A DNA stretch of 5,740 bases. Source: an uncultured Acetatifactor sp. GTDB taxonomy: Bacteria > Bacillota > Clostridia > Lachnospirales > Lachnospiraceae. This document shows, piece by piece, positions 1 through 5,688 of this stretch (positions are counted from its first letter, which is position 1; every line of letters starts with the position of its first letter). The stretch is taken from the NCBI GenBank assembly GCA_910585665.1, contig CAJUFI010000116.1, forward strand, positions 1 through 5,740, read 5' to 3'. A model generated the notes under the pieces. It did no database searches. It saw only the letters and a list, made by a program, of their open reading frames with translations, and had not been told where the DNA came from. Both the position numbers and the translations under genes were made by a program.

Positions 1-76
1 AAATAACTGCTGCAATTGCTTCAGGCAAAAGCCCGGAAATACAATAAAAATTGCGATAAACTTGCAGCAGTTATTT
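1..76. repeat. 15-bp perfect inverted repeat with 46-nt loop
   Basis: Bases 1-15 (AAATAACTGCTGCAA) and 62-76 (TTGCAGCAGTTATTT) are exact reverse complements. The loop holds a smaller hairpin (GGC-AAAA-GCC, 24-33) and an alternative pairing GCAATT (12-17) with AATTGC (49-54). The right arm ends where the minus-strand reading frame stops looking like its family. This would fit a small palindromic element or the end of a larger insertion. No target duplication can be tested because the left flank is outside the window. It lacks the GC-rich stem plus U-tract of a terminator. Confidence 0.75.
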
Positions 77-174
77 GTAGACACTTCCTTAGGTACTCTG
101 ACCTTTATATTCTGCAATTTTTCCATATAAGCATTCTGACTATCCTTTTGCTTATCTGTCCTCGGTGCCACCAT
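1..174 (-). pseudogene. N-terminal part of a ribbon-helix-helix-like small protein, apparently disrupted, running off the left edge
   Basis: An open minus-strand frame starts at ATG 174-172 and has no stop before base 1 (58 codons visible). Residues 1-30 are polar and end in KVRVPKE. They resemble the N-terminus of small Arc/CopG-type (ribbon-helix-helix) proteins, where such a stretch forms the DNA-contacting strand and should be followed by a helix with a pattern like I..HAE..GES.N.FI. Instead, from about residue 31 the frame reads a cysteine-rich, hydrophobic tail. The change coincides with codon 33, where the frame enters the right arm of the inverted repeat ending at 76. I infer that an insertion or rearrangement broke the gene. 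A good promoter lies upstream (206-234), but the ribosome site is weak (GAG about 10 bases before ATG). The upstream in-frame stop is near 222, and no other good start lies between it and the ATG. The family call rests on a short stretch and is tentative. An intact short protein continuing to the left cannot be excluded. Confidence 0.45.
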
Positions 175-205
175 ATGTTCGATCTCTATGTTATGTTCTA
201 AATAT

Positions 206-234
206 AGTATACATTTTTTACGTTAAAATTTCAA
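206..234 (-). promoter_or_regulatory. SigA-type promoter for the minus-strand gene
   Basis: On the minus strand, TTGAAA (234-229) and TATACT (211-206) are separated by exactly 17 bases of AT-rich spacer. The predicted transcript start is near 199, giving a leader of about 25 nt before the ATG at 174. Both boxes match the consensus at five of six positions, and the position relative to the frame fits. Confidence 0.7.
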
Positions 235-274
235 TTATTTTCTATGGTAGCCATTGTCCCGAAGGACGACAAGG

Positions 275-373
275 ATGCCTGCCCTGAATTCCATCCGGAA
301 GAGGAGCCGGGTTCCCATACTAATGCTGACAGCGACAGGCAAAACGAAAAGGGTTGTCTTCTCATTTTCGGTA
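275..373 (+). pseudogene. Relic of a response-regulator receiver domain
   Basis: This frame encodes about 33 residues containing IRKRSRVPILMLTATG. That closely matches the segment of OmpR-type receiver domains that ends in the fourth beta strand and the conserved switch Thr/Ser (the T of LTA). The following residues (KRVVFSFSV) still loosely resemble the usual 'D+V.GF..GADDY' stretch. The acidic pocket, phosphoacceptor Asp, conserved Lys and the whole output domain are absent, so nothing functional remains. The relic is in the same frame as the downstream ATPase. That open frame can be traced back to a TTG at 254, but there is no ribosome site there and a promoter lies at the relic's end, so I do not treat it as part of the ATPase. 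The call rests on a short but distinctive stretch. Confidence 0.5.
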
Positions 374-382
374 TCGTATAAT
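354..382 (+). promoter_or_regulatory. SigA-type promoter of the ATPase operon
   Basis: TTGTCT (354-359) and a perfect TATAAT (377-382) are 17 bases apart. The predicted transcript start is near 389, leaving a leader of about 60 nt before the ATG at 449. The location independently supports the 449 start over the longer frame back to TTG 254. Confidence 0.75.
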
Positions 383-448
383 AGAGAAACAAGGTTCACG
401 GAGGGGTTCTTTGAAAAGAGCCTGAGTTACCCGCAGAAGGAGGGGCAG

Positions 449-2056
449 ATGGGAAATTATCTGAATCCGGACAACGAGTGGTTCCGGAGGATAGTGAATT
501 CCGAGATTTATGTAGATAAGACAGGGATGCTGAAATATACCAATCAAGTCATGAACACTATGCAGAACTGCCTGTGCGTAAGCCGCCCGCGCCATTTCGG
601 AAAGTCCACGGCGGCTGCCATGCTGGCGGCCTATTACAGCCGCGGCTGTGATTCGGAAGAGCTGTTCTCCTCCTTTGAGATTGCGGCGGACAGGGACTTT
701 CGGAAATATCTGAATCAGTACGATACCATCTTCCTGAATATGCAGGAGTTCCTGAGCCAGAGCGGGGACATGGACAGGATGCTGGATTTGATTCGCAGAA
801 GTGTCCTATGGGAGCTGCTGGGAAAAAATCCTGATTTTCGATATTTTGATAACGAAAATTTGATAAGAACCATGCAGGACATCTATGGGAATACGAGATG
901 CCCCTTTGTCCTTATCATTGACGAGTGGGATTGCGTCTTTCGGGAGTATAAGACAGAAAAGAAGGCACAGGAGCAGTACCTTGATTTCCTGCGCGACCTG
1001 ATAAAGGACAAGAGCTATATACACCTGGCCTACATGACGGGGATACTGCCGGTCAGGAAGTACGGCACCCATTCCGCCCTGAATATGTTCGATGAATTCA
1101 CCATGATTGCGCCGGGGCCCCTGGCTTCCTATGTGGGGTTCACGGAGGGCGAGGTAAAGGGGCTCTGCGGGAAGTACGGGATGGATATGGAAGAAGTGAA
1201 GAACTGGTATGGCGGGTATTCTTTTGAGGAGGAGCCCTCCGTATACAGCCCCCGCTCCGTGATCAGCTGCATGCGCTTCGGCAAAATCGGAAATTACTGG
1301 AACCAGACGGAAACCTTCGAAGCCTTACAGATGTATATCGAGCTGAACTTCGAAGGCCTGAAGGAGGACGTGCTGAGCATGGTGGCCGGAGAGCGGGTGC
1401 CGGTAAATACAGGGAGCTTCACCAATGACATGGCGACCTTCAGGACGGGGGACGATGTCCTCACCCTGCTGATCCACCTGGGATACCTGGGGTATGACCA
1501 GGTGAACGGATGCGTCTTCATCCCCAACAGCGAAGTGCGTTCCGAGTATGTGAATGCCGTGTCCGTATCTGATTGGGGAGAAGTGTCAAAAGCATTAAAG
1601 AGCTCAGCGGATACCCTGAACGCCATCTGGCAGAACCGTCCCGGTGAGGTGGCGGAGCGCATGAGAGAGGCGCATTTTGAGACATCCCATATCCAGTATA
1701 ACGATGAAAACGCGCTGAGCTACACCATTTCCCTGGCCTTATATGCGGCAAGGAATTTCTACACCATACATCGTGAGCTGGCCGGGGGAAAGGGATTTGC
1801 GGATCTGGTATTCCTTCCGAGAAAGCGCTTCCCGGAGAAGCCGGCGCTGGTAGTGGAACTGAAGTGGGACAAAAATGCGAAAGGCGCCCTGGAACAGATA
1901 AAACGGAAAGAATACTGCAGAAGCCTGGAAGAATATCAGGGCAATCTCCTGTTGGTAGGGGTGAATTATAATAAGAAGACAAAGGTGCACGAATGCGTGA
2001 TTGAGGAAGCGCAAAAGCGGCAGAAAGTCTGTCAGGAAGAGAGGGAAAGGCAATGA
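449..2056 (+). CDS. AAA family ATPase with C-terminal PD-(D/E)XK nuclease-like domain (DUF1703 type)
   Basis: This 535-residue protein has the layout of a large, poorly characterised bacterial family (AAA-ATPase-like plus DUF1703). The N-terminal 'VDKTGML' segment is at residues 22-28. The Walker A variant RPRHFGKST is at 46-54 (Lys52, Ser53). A Walker B-like strand, FVLIIDEWD, is at 153-161 (Asp158, Glu159). The family stretch MTGILPVRKYG is at 196-206. The C-terminal domain has the PD-(D/E)XK pattern: Asp452 in GFADLVF, then VVELKW with Glu470 and Lys472, then Gln483. ATP binding and a nuclease fold are therefore predicted. The cellular role is not known, and defence or mobile-element roles are only suggestions. 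ATG 449 is chosen because AAGGAGG lies at 437-443, the promoter ends at 382, and the product then begins like its family. The length is typical, and all motifs look intact. The gene overlaps the next by 4 bp. There is no signal peptide or membrane segment, so it is probably cytoplasmic. Confidence 0.88.
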   Translation: MGNYLNPDNEWFRRIVNSEIYVDKTGMLKYTNQVMNTMQNCLCVSRPRHFGKSTAAAMLAAYYSRGCDSEELFSSFEIAADRDFRKYLNQYDTIFLNMQEFLSQSGDMDRMLDLIRRSVLWELLGKNPDFRYFDNENLIRTMQDIYGNTRCPFVLIIDEWDCVFREYKTEKKAQEQYLDFLRDLIKDKSYIHLAYMTGILPVRKYGTHSALNMFDEFTMIAPGPLASYVGFTEGEVKGLCGKYGMDMEEVKNWYGGYSFEEEPSVYSPRSVISCMRFGKIGNYWNQTETFEALQMYIELNFEGLKEDVLSMVAGERVPVNTGSFTNDMATFRTGDDVLTLLIHLGYLGYDQVNGCVFIPNSEVRSEYVNAVSVSDWGEVSKALKSSADTLNAIWQNRPGEVAERMREAHFETSHIQYNDENALSYTISLALYAARNFYTIHRELAGGKGFADLVFLPRKRFPEKPALVVELKWDKNAKGALEQIKRKEYCRSLEEYQGNLLLVGVNYNKKTKVHECVIEEAQKRQKVCQEERERQ

Positions 2057-2961
2057 ACGAGGAAATTCTGCGCCACTATTTGGAGACCAGCATTTATACC
2101 TATGCGGGGGCATACAAGGACTTCCTACTGTCCCTGCCGGACGAGATACCGTCCATAGGCCGGTGCGTCTGCGACCAGATTACCCATCCCTCCATGTATT
2201 TCACGGAGCCCTCCCCCTATCTAAAGGATGCTTATTTCGGGAAATTCTCCTCCTACCCGAAGCACCGCTTCAAGAACGAGGATGAGCTGTACATCACGGT
2301 GGTATCCATGATTGCCGGGGTTCGGTACCTGGAGGAGACCGGGCCCGGGGAGGGGAAGGATGTGGCCAGGAGGATTACGGTGTCATGCAGACAGGCCTCC
2401 GTCCTGTTCAGCGCGATTCTGAAAGCCAAGGGAATCCCCTGCCGCTCCAGGGCAGGGTTCATGGATTTCGGCGACGCGGGGGAGAGCTATCTGGAGCATT
2501 GGGTAAATGAGTACTGGGATTTCGGGGAGCGCAGATGGGTGCTGGCGGATGTGGACGGTTATTATGAATATGAGGAGCGTTTTGGCTACAGCCAGTTCGA
2601 TCTGCCCTGGCGCAAATTCGTGACCGCGTCGGAAGCGTGGCTTGGACTGAGGAAGCATGCTTTGGACAAGAAGCTGGACGTGTTCGCGCCGGACTTGCTG
2701 GAGGGCGTGTGCGAATATCTGTTCATGGATTTCCATGCCCTGATGAACAATGAGATATTCTACTCCTATCAGCCCCTGTACCTGCGGGACGGAATCCAGT
2801 CCCTGGGCGAGCCGGAACTGCGTGAGCTGGACGGGCTGGCGGAGCTGTTGAAGGAGCCGGATGAAAATATGGAGCGGATAAAGGATATGTGGAATCACAA
2901 TGAAAAGCTGTACGTCCTGACCAATAACACACAGAACATATACCAGGATGTCTTCCGGTAG
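2053..2961 (+). CDS. Transglutaminase-like domain protein
   Basis: This 302-residue protein has a transglutaminase/protease-like core. The candidate triad is Cys112 (in SCRQASVLFSAILKAKGIPCR, spread over 111-131), His149 (LEHWVNEYW) and Asp166 (RWVLADVDG). The order and spacing fit bacterial members, whose chemistry may be protein cross-linking, deamidation or peptide cleavage; which applies here cannot be told. About 110 residues precede the core and 130 follow it, with no recognised domain. There is no signal peptide, so a cytoplasmic location is likely, unlike many secreted transglutaminase-like proteins. The start ATG overlaps the stop of the ATPase gene (ATGA, 2053-2056), a layout typical of translational coupling, with a purine-rich GAGGGAAAGG site just upstream inside that gene. 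The shared transcript and fixed overlap suggest the two products work together. This is inference from context only. Confidence 0.82.
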   Translation: MNEEILRHYLETSIYTYAGAYKDFLLSLPDEIPSIGRCVCDQITHPSMYFTEPSPYLKDAYFGKFSSYPKHRFKNEDELYITVVSMIAGVRYLEETGPGEGKDVARRITVSCRQASVLFSAILKAKGIPCRSRAGFMDFGDAGESYLEHWVNEYWDFGERRWVLADVDGYYEYEERFGYSQFDLPWRKFVTASEAWLGLRKHALDKKLDVFAPDLLEGVCEYLFMDFHALMNNEIFYSYQPLYLRDGIQSLGEPELRELDGLAELLKEPDENMERIKDMWNHNEKLYVLTNNTQNIYQDVFR

Positions 2962-2987
2962 GCCTCGCTAGGGCAGGCGGGGACACG

Positions 2988-3206
2988 ATGTTCGACTTGT
3001 ACAGCCTGGCGGTGTGCATGTGGGGGATTGCCGTCCCGCTGGCCGCCGCCGGGACGTTCCTGCTGGACCGGCCGTTGCTGGTGGTGCATGCCTGCACTGG
3101 CCTGGACGAGGTGGGGAAGATTCCCTGGGTGATGGGGCATTACAGGAAGAGATTCAGGCGGAATATGGAAGCTCTTGAAAATATGATAAAAAAGGAGTGT
3201 AGGAGC
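2988..3206 (+). CDS. Small membrane-protein frame of unknown family, open into the downstream RidA frame
   Basis: From ATG 2988 the frame encodes 73 residues before the RidA start and has no stop, so translation from here would give a 192-residue fusion ending at 3566. Residues 7-26 are a hydrophobic segment rich in Ala, Val, Leu and Gly, likely one membrane helix. A second, weaker hydrophobic stretch is at 28-36 (RPLLVVHAC). The tail (HYRKRFRRNMEALENMIKK) is basic and helical. A weak ribosome site, AGGCGGGG, lies about 6 bases upstream of the ATG, 27 bases past the transglutaminase stop. I do not recognise the family. It may be a small operon protein whose stop was lost, a truncated membrane-protein relic, or a real N-terminal extension of RidA. 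The last is least likely because RidA proteins are about 120 residues and cytosolic. Confidence 0.4.
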
Positions 3207-3566
3207 ATGAAAGAGATCAAAAGGTATGAGGTAAACGAGGAGTGGGCGCATTCCGGAATTGTCCAGGCAGGGGACTATTGTTTCCTGAATTATTGTGTGC
3301 GGAATATCGATGGCCCGATTGAGCGGCAGGTCAGGGAAGCTTTTGACGTGATGGAAGAGCGGCTGGCGCTGGTGGGGCTGACCCTGGAACATGTGGTACA
3401 GATGAACTGCCTGTTCAAGAATATCTGGGACATCCCGGTGATGGAACAGGTGGTCAAAGAGAGGTTCCATGGCAAGTATCCCGCGCGCAAGTCCATTCAG
3501 ACCGAGTTTGCTGACCACGGTGGCCTGCTGTTCCAGGTGGATGCCATAGCGTATTCGGGGAAATGA
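3207..3566 (+). CDS. RidA family (YjgF/YER057c/UK114) protein
   Basis: This 119-residue product has the usual size of RidA-family enamine/imine deaminases, which form trimers in the cytosol and clear reactive intermediates of pyridoxal-phosphate enzymes. The hallmark KYPARKSIQTE lies at 90-100, with Arg94 matching the carboxylate-binding Arg105 of E. coli RidA, and the C-terminal strand is LLFQVDAIAY (107-116). The residue aligned with E. coli Glu120 appears to be Gln110, so normal deaminase activity is uncertain and this may be a divergent subfamily. I start it at ATG 3207 because AAGGAG lies at 3192-3197 with a 9-base gap, and the product then begins like its family. The frame is open upstream to ATG 2988. 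It is probably co-transcribed with the preceding genes, but no link to their function is evident. Confidence 0.85.
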   Translation: MKEIKRYEVNEEWAHSGIVQAGDYCFLNYCVRNIDGPIERQVREAFDVMEERLALVGLTLEHVVQMNCLFKNIWDIPVMEQVVKERFHGKYPARKSIQTEFADHGGLLFQVDAIAYSGK

Positions 3567-3709
3567 TGGGAAGAGTTATAAAGGTTTTGCCAAGTAAGCC
3601 CCTCTTTTTGTCTGGTATCCCATTTGGGCGCGTCAAGGAGGTCGCCGCGTTCCATCTCTACCGAGATGCAGCCGTCCGCTTTAGGACGATATCCACCAGG
3701 TAAGCGTTT
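3567..3709 (-). pseudogene. Possible gene relic (minus strand), unidentified
   Basis: A minus-strand frame opens after a TGA at 3712-3710 and reads a stretch that looks like real protein: YRPKADGCISVEMERGD followed by LLDAPKWDTRQKEGLTW. The frame then continues into the antisense of the RidA gene, with its stop only at 3499-3497, so the end is not native. No ribosome site precedes a plausible start. It may be the remains of a gene cut at the RidA junction, or merely a chance frame. I cannot name the family. Confidence 0.22.
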
Positions 3710-3788
3710 TCATTGACCCGGGGATTGATGATTGCTGTTCAAGCTTTTGCGGAACTCAAATGAGAAAAATATTTCCTCTGATTCATGA

Positions 3789-3817
3789 TGTTCTCTTCCT
3801 CAGGCCTGGTGTATACT
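3789..3817 (+). promoter_or_regulatory. Putative promoter of the XRE-family gene
   Basis: A TATACT -10 box lies at 3812-3817, preceded by a poor -35 (TGTTCT, 3789-3794) at 17 bases. The predicted start is near 3824, about 69 nt before the ATG at 3893. The weak -35 could mean an activated promoter. The -10 lies between the arms of a perfect inverted repeat. Confidence 0.4.
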
Positions 3818-3836
3818 TTTATTACAGCTGAGGAAG
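3795..3836. promoter_or_regulatory. 9-bp perfect inverted repeat framing the -10 box (candidate operator)
   Basis: CTTCCTCAG (3795-3803) and CTGAGGAAG (3828-3836) are exact reverse complements separated by 24 bases. The TATACT box at 3812-3817 sits almost at the centre of this dyad. Arm centres about 33 bp apart, roughly three helical turns, would suit cooperative binding of two dimers or of a dimeric repressor. An autoregulating XRE protein is the obvious candidate but is unproven. Confidence 0.4.
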
Positions 3837-3850
3837 GTTGCCGCGGTAAC
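3837..3850. promoter_or_regulatory. Near-perfect 14-bp palindrome in the leader
   Basis: GTTGCCGCGGTAAC pairs with itself at all positions except the G3840/T3847 pair. It abuts the right arm of the upstream inverted repeat and lies just after the predicted transcript start. Short dyads like this are typical XRE-repressor operators. The function is inferred from position only. Confidence 0.35.
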
Positions 3851-3857
3851 AGGAATA

Positions 3858-3874
3858 GCCGTTCTGAGGACGGC
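3858..3874 (+). other. Leader hairpin before the XRE ribosome site
   Basis: GCCGTTC (3858-3864) pairs with GGACGGC (3868-3874), with one G-U pair and a 3-base loop. It ends 7 bases before the AGAGG ribosome site (3882-3886). It could stabilise the leader or modulate initiation. It has no U-tract and is not a terminator. Confidence 0.35.
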
Positions 3875-3892
3875 AGAAAGAAGAGGTATAAC

Positions 3893-5035
3893 ATGAAGAA
3901 TATTGGTGAAATCATCCGGGAACTGCGCAAGAGGGACGGCATCACGTAGGAGAAGCTTGCGGAAAGCCTGGGGGTATCCTTTCAGAGCGTCAGCCGGTGG
4001 GAAAACGGCCTTGCCTGGCCGGACGTGACCCTGATTCCTTTCCTGGCGAGATATTTCAAGGTATCTGCCGATACTCTCCTTGACATGGAAAACTGGGGAA
4101 TGGCAGAGCGTGAGGAATACTACGATACAACGTATGAACAATATCGCAGGGACGGAAAGCTTGTGCTCCGTAGGGAGCTGATGGAACAGGCCGTCAGGGA
4201 ATTTCCCCATAAACATCATTATAGGATGAACCTGGCGGAGGATTTGGAAGCCTATGCGGACGGAACCAGGGCCCAGCGGCAGGAATATGCGGAAGGCGAG
4301 TTTTCCTGCAGGATACGGAGGCTGTGCCAGAGGGTTCTGGAGGAGAGCAGGGACAGCCGGGAGAGGTGCCGCGGGGTAAAGTTTCTGTGCAGCTCCTATG
4401 TATCCGCCGGGAATCTGCCGGAAGCGCTGGGGCTGGCACAGGAGGCCTGGGATATGGAGCATTGCCGGGAGGTGCTTTTGGGGCAGATTCTTTCCGGAGA
4501 GGAAAAGCTGCATCAACTGCAGGAAAATGTACTGAAAGCAGTGGATTATGCGGCGACGACCCTGGTGAACATGGTATTCCGCAAGGATGAGGGACTGGCA
4601 GACAGATTCAGCGATGAGGAAAAAATCCAGTACATCCTTGCCGCGAACCGGCTTTATGAAATGGTGATGCCGGACGGCAACCATCAGTTTTATCACAGGA
4701 TTGTAGGCTGGAATTACCGCAGGCTGGCGGAGCTTTCGCTTCTGAAAGAGGACAGGAGAGAGGCGGTGCGCTATCTGCAGTTGGCTGAGGAGGAGGCTTG
4801 CGCTTTTGACGGTCTGGAAGAGTTCCGCTATACGTCCCCCATGCTGAACAGGCTGGAGTTCCGTCCGGAGGATTATGCCAAATGCTGGGAGGGGAGCGAG
4901 CGGGGGATGCTGTATTATCGCTTGAAGGAGCTGGAGGGATATTTTGCCGGTTCGGAAGAACTGGAAGAGTTCCGGAAGCTGACGGAACGTCTGGAGGACG
5001 CCGTGGCACAGGAGGCTCCGGTACAGATAGAATAA
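3893..5035 (+). pseudogene. XRE-family helix-turn-helix regulator interrupted by an amber codon at position 19
   Basis: Reading through one TAG gives a 380-residue protein. Residues 1-58 form a Cro/CI-type helix-turn-helix: MKNIGEIIRELRKRDGIT, stop, EKLAESLGVSFQSVSRWENG, then a 'WPDVTLIPFLARYF' helix. The stop (3947-3949) replaces the glutamine nearly always found in the 'TQEELA' turn, so a single CAG to TAG change explains it. Everything after it is intact to TAA 5033-5035, including a 320-residue helical, TPR-like region (for example RRLAELSLLKEDRREAVRYL) of the kind that follows the HTH in many Clostridia regulators. The ribosome site AGAGG is at 3882-3886, 6 bases before the ATG. Restart at GTG 4025 or ATG 4085 would make a protein lacking the DNA-binding domain, and neither has a good ribosome site. 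Clean frame and codon use elsewhere suggest a recent mutation, a sequencing error, or suppression. With the stop, regulation by this protein is probably lost. Confidence 0.8.
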
Positions 5036-5086
5036 TTTTATCCGGTTCTCCCTGGACGATTTGAAACTGGGGGACAATGTTTGAAC

Positions 5087-5118
5087 TGTGACGGAATCCC
5101 CAAAGGGATTCCGTCACA
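5087..5118. terminator. Perfect 14-bp hairpin between converging genes, possible bidirectional terminator
   Basis: TGTGACGGAATCCC (5087-5100) pairs perfectly with GGGATTCCGTCACA (5105-5118) around a CAAA loop. It lies 51 bases past the XRE stop. It includes the last codons and TGA (5116-5114) of the minus-strand gene, so it serves the ends of both transcripts. Neither side has a clear run of Us, so intrinsic termination may be weak, and it may mainly protect the 3' ends. Confidence 0.55.
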
Positions 5119-5674
5119 TAGGCTTGAGGTTTTGGTTGAGCCTGTCCACCATCCAGGCGATGCGCTTTGCCCGCCCGTCTTCCGTCTTAGCGTCAAGGTA
5201 GGCCCGCGTGTAGGTTTTCTTTACGGAGGGGGACATGGCCTGGAAATTGGTGTAGGCGGGCTCGTATTCTTCCAGCACTGCGGAAAGCCGTGCGATATCC
5301 TCCTCTGTGACCGCGGCGGGTTTTGGCGCGTCCCACTGGCCGTTTTGCCGGGCTTCCTCTATTTTCTTCCGGCCGAAATCCGTCATAAGCCCGCGTTTTT
5401 CAAGTTCTTCTGCCAGCGCCTTGTTTTTCTCCGACCACTTGCTGTCTTCCCTGCGCAGGGAGAAATATTTCCTGTAGGTCTTATCATCGATGCGCTGCAT
5501 CTGTCCGTCAATCCATCCGAAGCAGAGGGCCTCCTCAAGGGCTTCGGCTGCCTTTACGGTCTTCGGCCCGCCGGGCTTGCCGAACAGCAGCCAGACACCG
5601 GCGCTTGTCAGACAATGTTCGCTGAGCCATTTCCGGAAAGATTCCCTGTCTGTAAATTCCATGATATCGTTCAT
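5114..5674 (-). CDS. YdeI/OmpD-associated (OmdA) family protein
   Basis: This 186-residue protein matches the YdeI/OmdA family in length and motifs. EALCFGWIDG is at 48-57. YFSLRREDSKWSEKN is at 70-84. The C-terminal helical OmdA-like part runs from about 138 to 180, with SPSVKKTYTRAYLDAKTEDG at 148-167 followed by RAKRI. Family members have been linked to bacteriocin or antimicrobial-peptide protection in some bacteria, but the biochemical activity is not established, and Gram-positive members have no OmpD partner. No signal peptide or membrane helix is seen, so it is cytoplasmic. ATG 5674 is preceded by AAGGAGGA (5688-5681) at 6 bases, a strong ribosome site that fixes the start. It is convergent with the XRE gene and shares the terminal hairpin with it. 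All family motifs I can see are intact. Confidence 0.85.
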   Translation of the reverse strand: MNDIMEFTDRESFRKWLSEHCLTSAGVWLLFGKPGGPKTVKAAEALEEALCFGWIDGQMQRIDDKTYRKYFSLRREDSKWSEKNKALAEELEKRGLMTDFGRKKIEEARQNGQWDAPKPAAVTEEDIARLSAVLEEYEPAYTNFQAMSPSVKKTYTRAYLDAKTEDGRAKRIAWMVDRLNQNLKPM

Positions 5675-5688
5675 TCTGCGTCCTCCTT

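Larger units (their letters stand above)
3567..3892. other. 326-bp intergenic region without a convincing intact gene
   Basis: No intact gene is supported here. The first 140 bases carry only a protein-like minus-strand stretch (listed separately). From about 3789 to 3890 there is promoter-like and dyad-rich DNA leading into the XRE gene. I see no tRNA, no terminator with a U-tract after the RidA gene, and no repeat array. Confidence 0.6.

Noticed and set aside
1..76. Integron attC site or rho-independent terminator for the 1-76 palindrome
   Set aside because: The arms lack the attC core triplets and spacing, and there is no GC-rich stem followed by a U-tract.
254..448. N-terminal extension of the ATPase back to TTG 254
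   Set aside because: There is no ribosome site at 254, a promoter lies at 354-382, and AAGGAGG at 437-443 precedes ATG 449, where the product begins like its family.
2001..2285. Plus-strand 94-codon frame crossing the ATPase/transglutaminase junction
   Set aside because: It is out of frame with two well-supported genes and looks like no protein family.
2959..2961. TAG reassigned to glutamine, which would make the XRE gene intact
   Set aside because: The transglutaminase gene ends at TAG at a sensible place, and reading through it leads out of frame into nothing coherent, so TAG appears to act as a normal stop here.
3566..3703. 45-codon plus-strand frame overlapping the RidA stop (TGATG)
   Set aside because: There is no ribosome site of its own, the encoded protein is unrecognisable, and the opposite strand reads more like protein. 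Probably chance.
3800..5077. Long minus-strand open frame (425 codons) opposite the XRE gene
   Set aside because: It is antisense to a clearly recognisable regulator, its protein is rich in Pro, Leu and His as expected for a shadow frame, and its start lacks a ribosome site.
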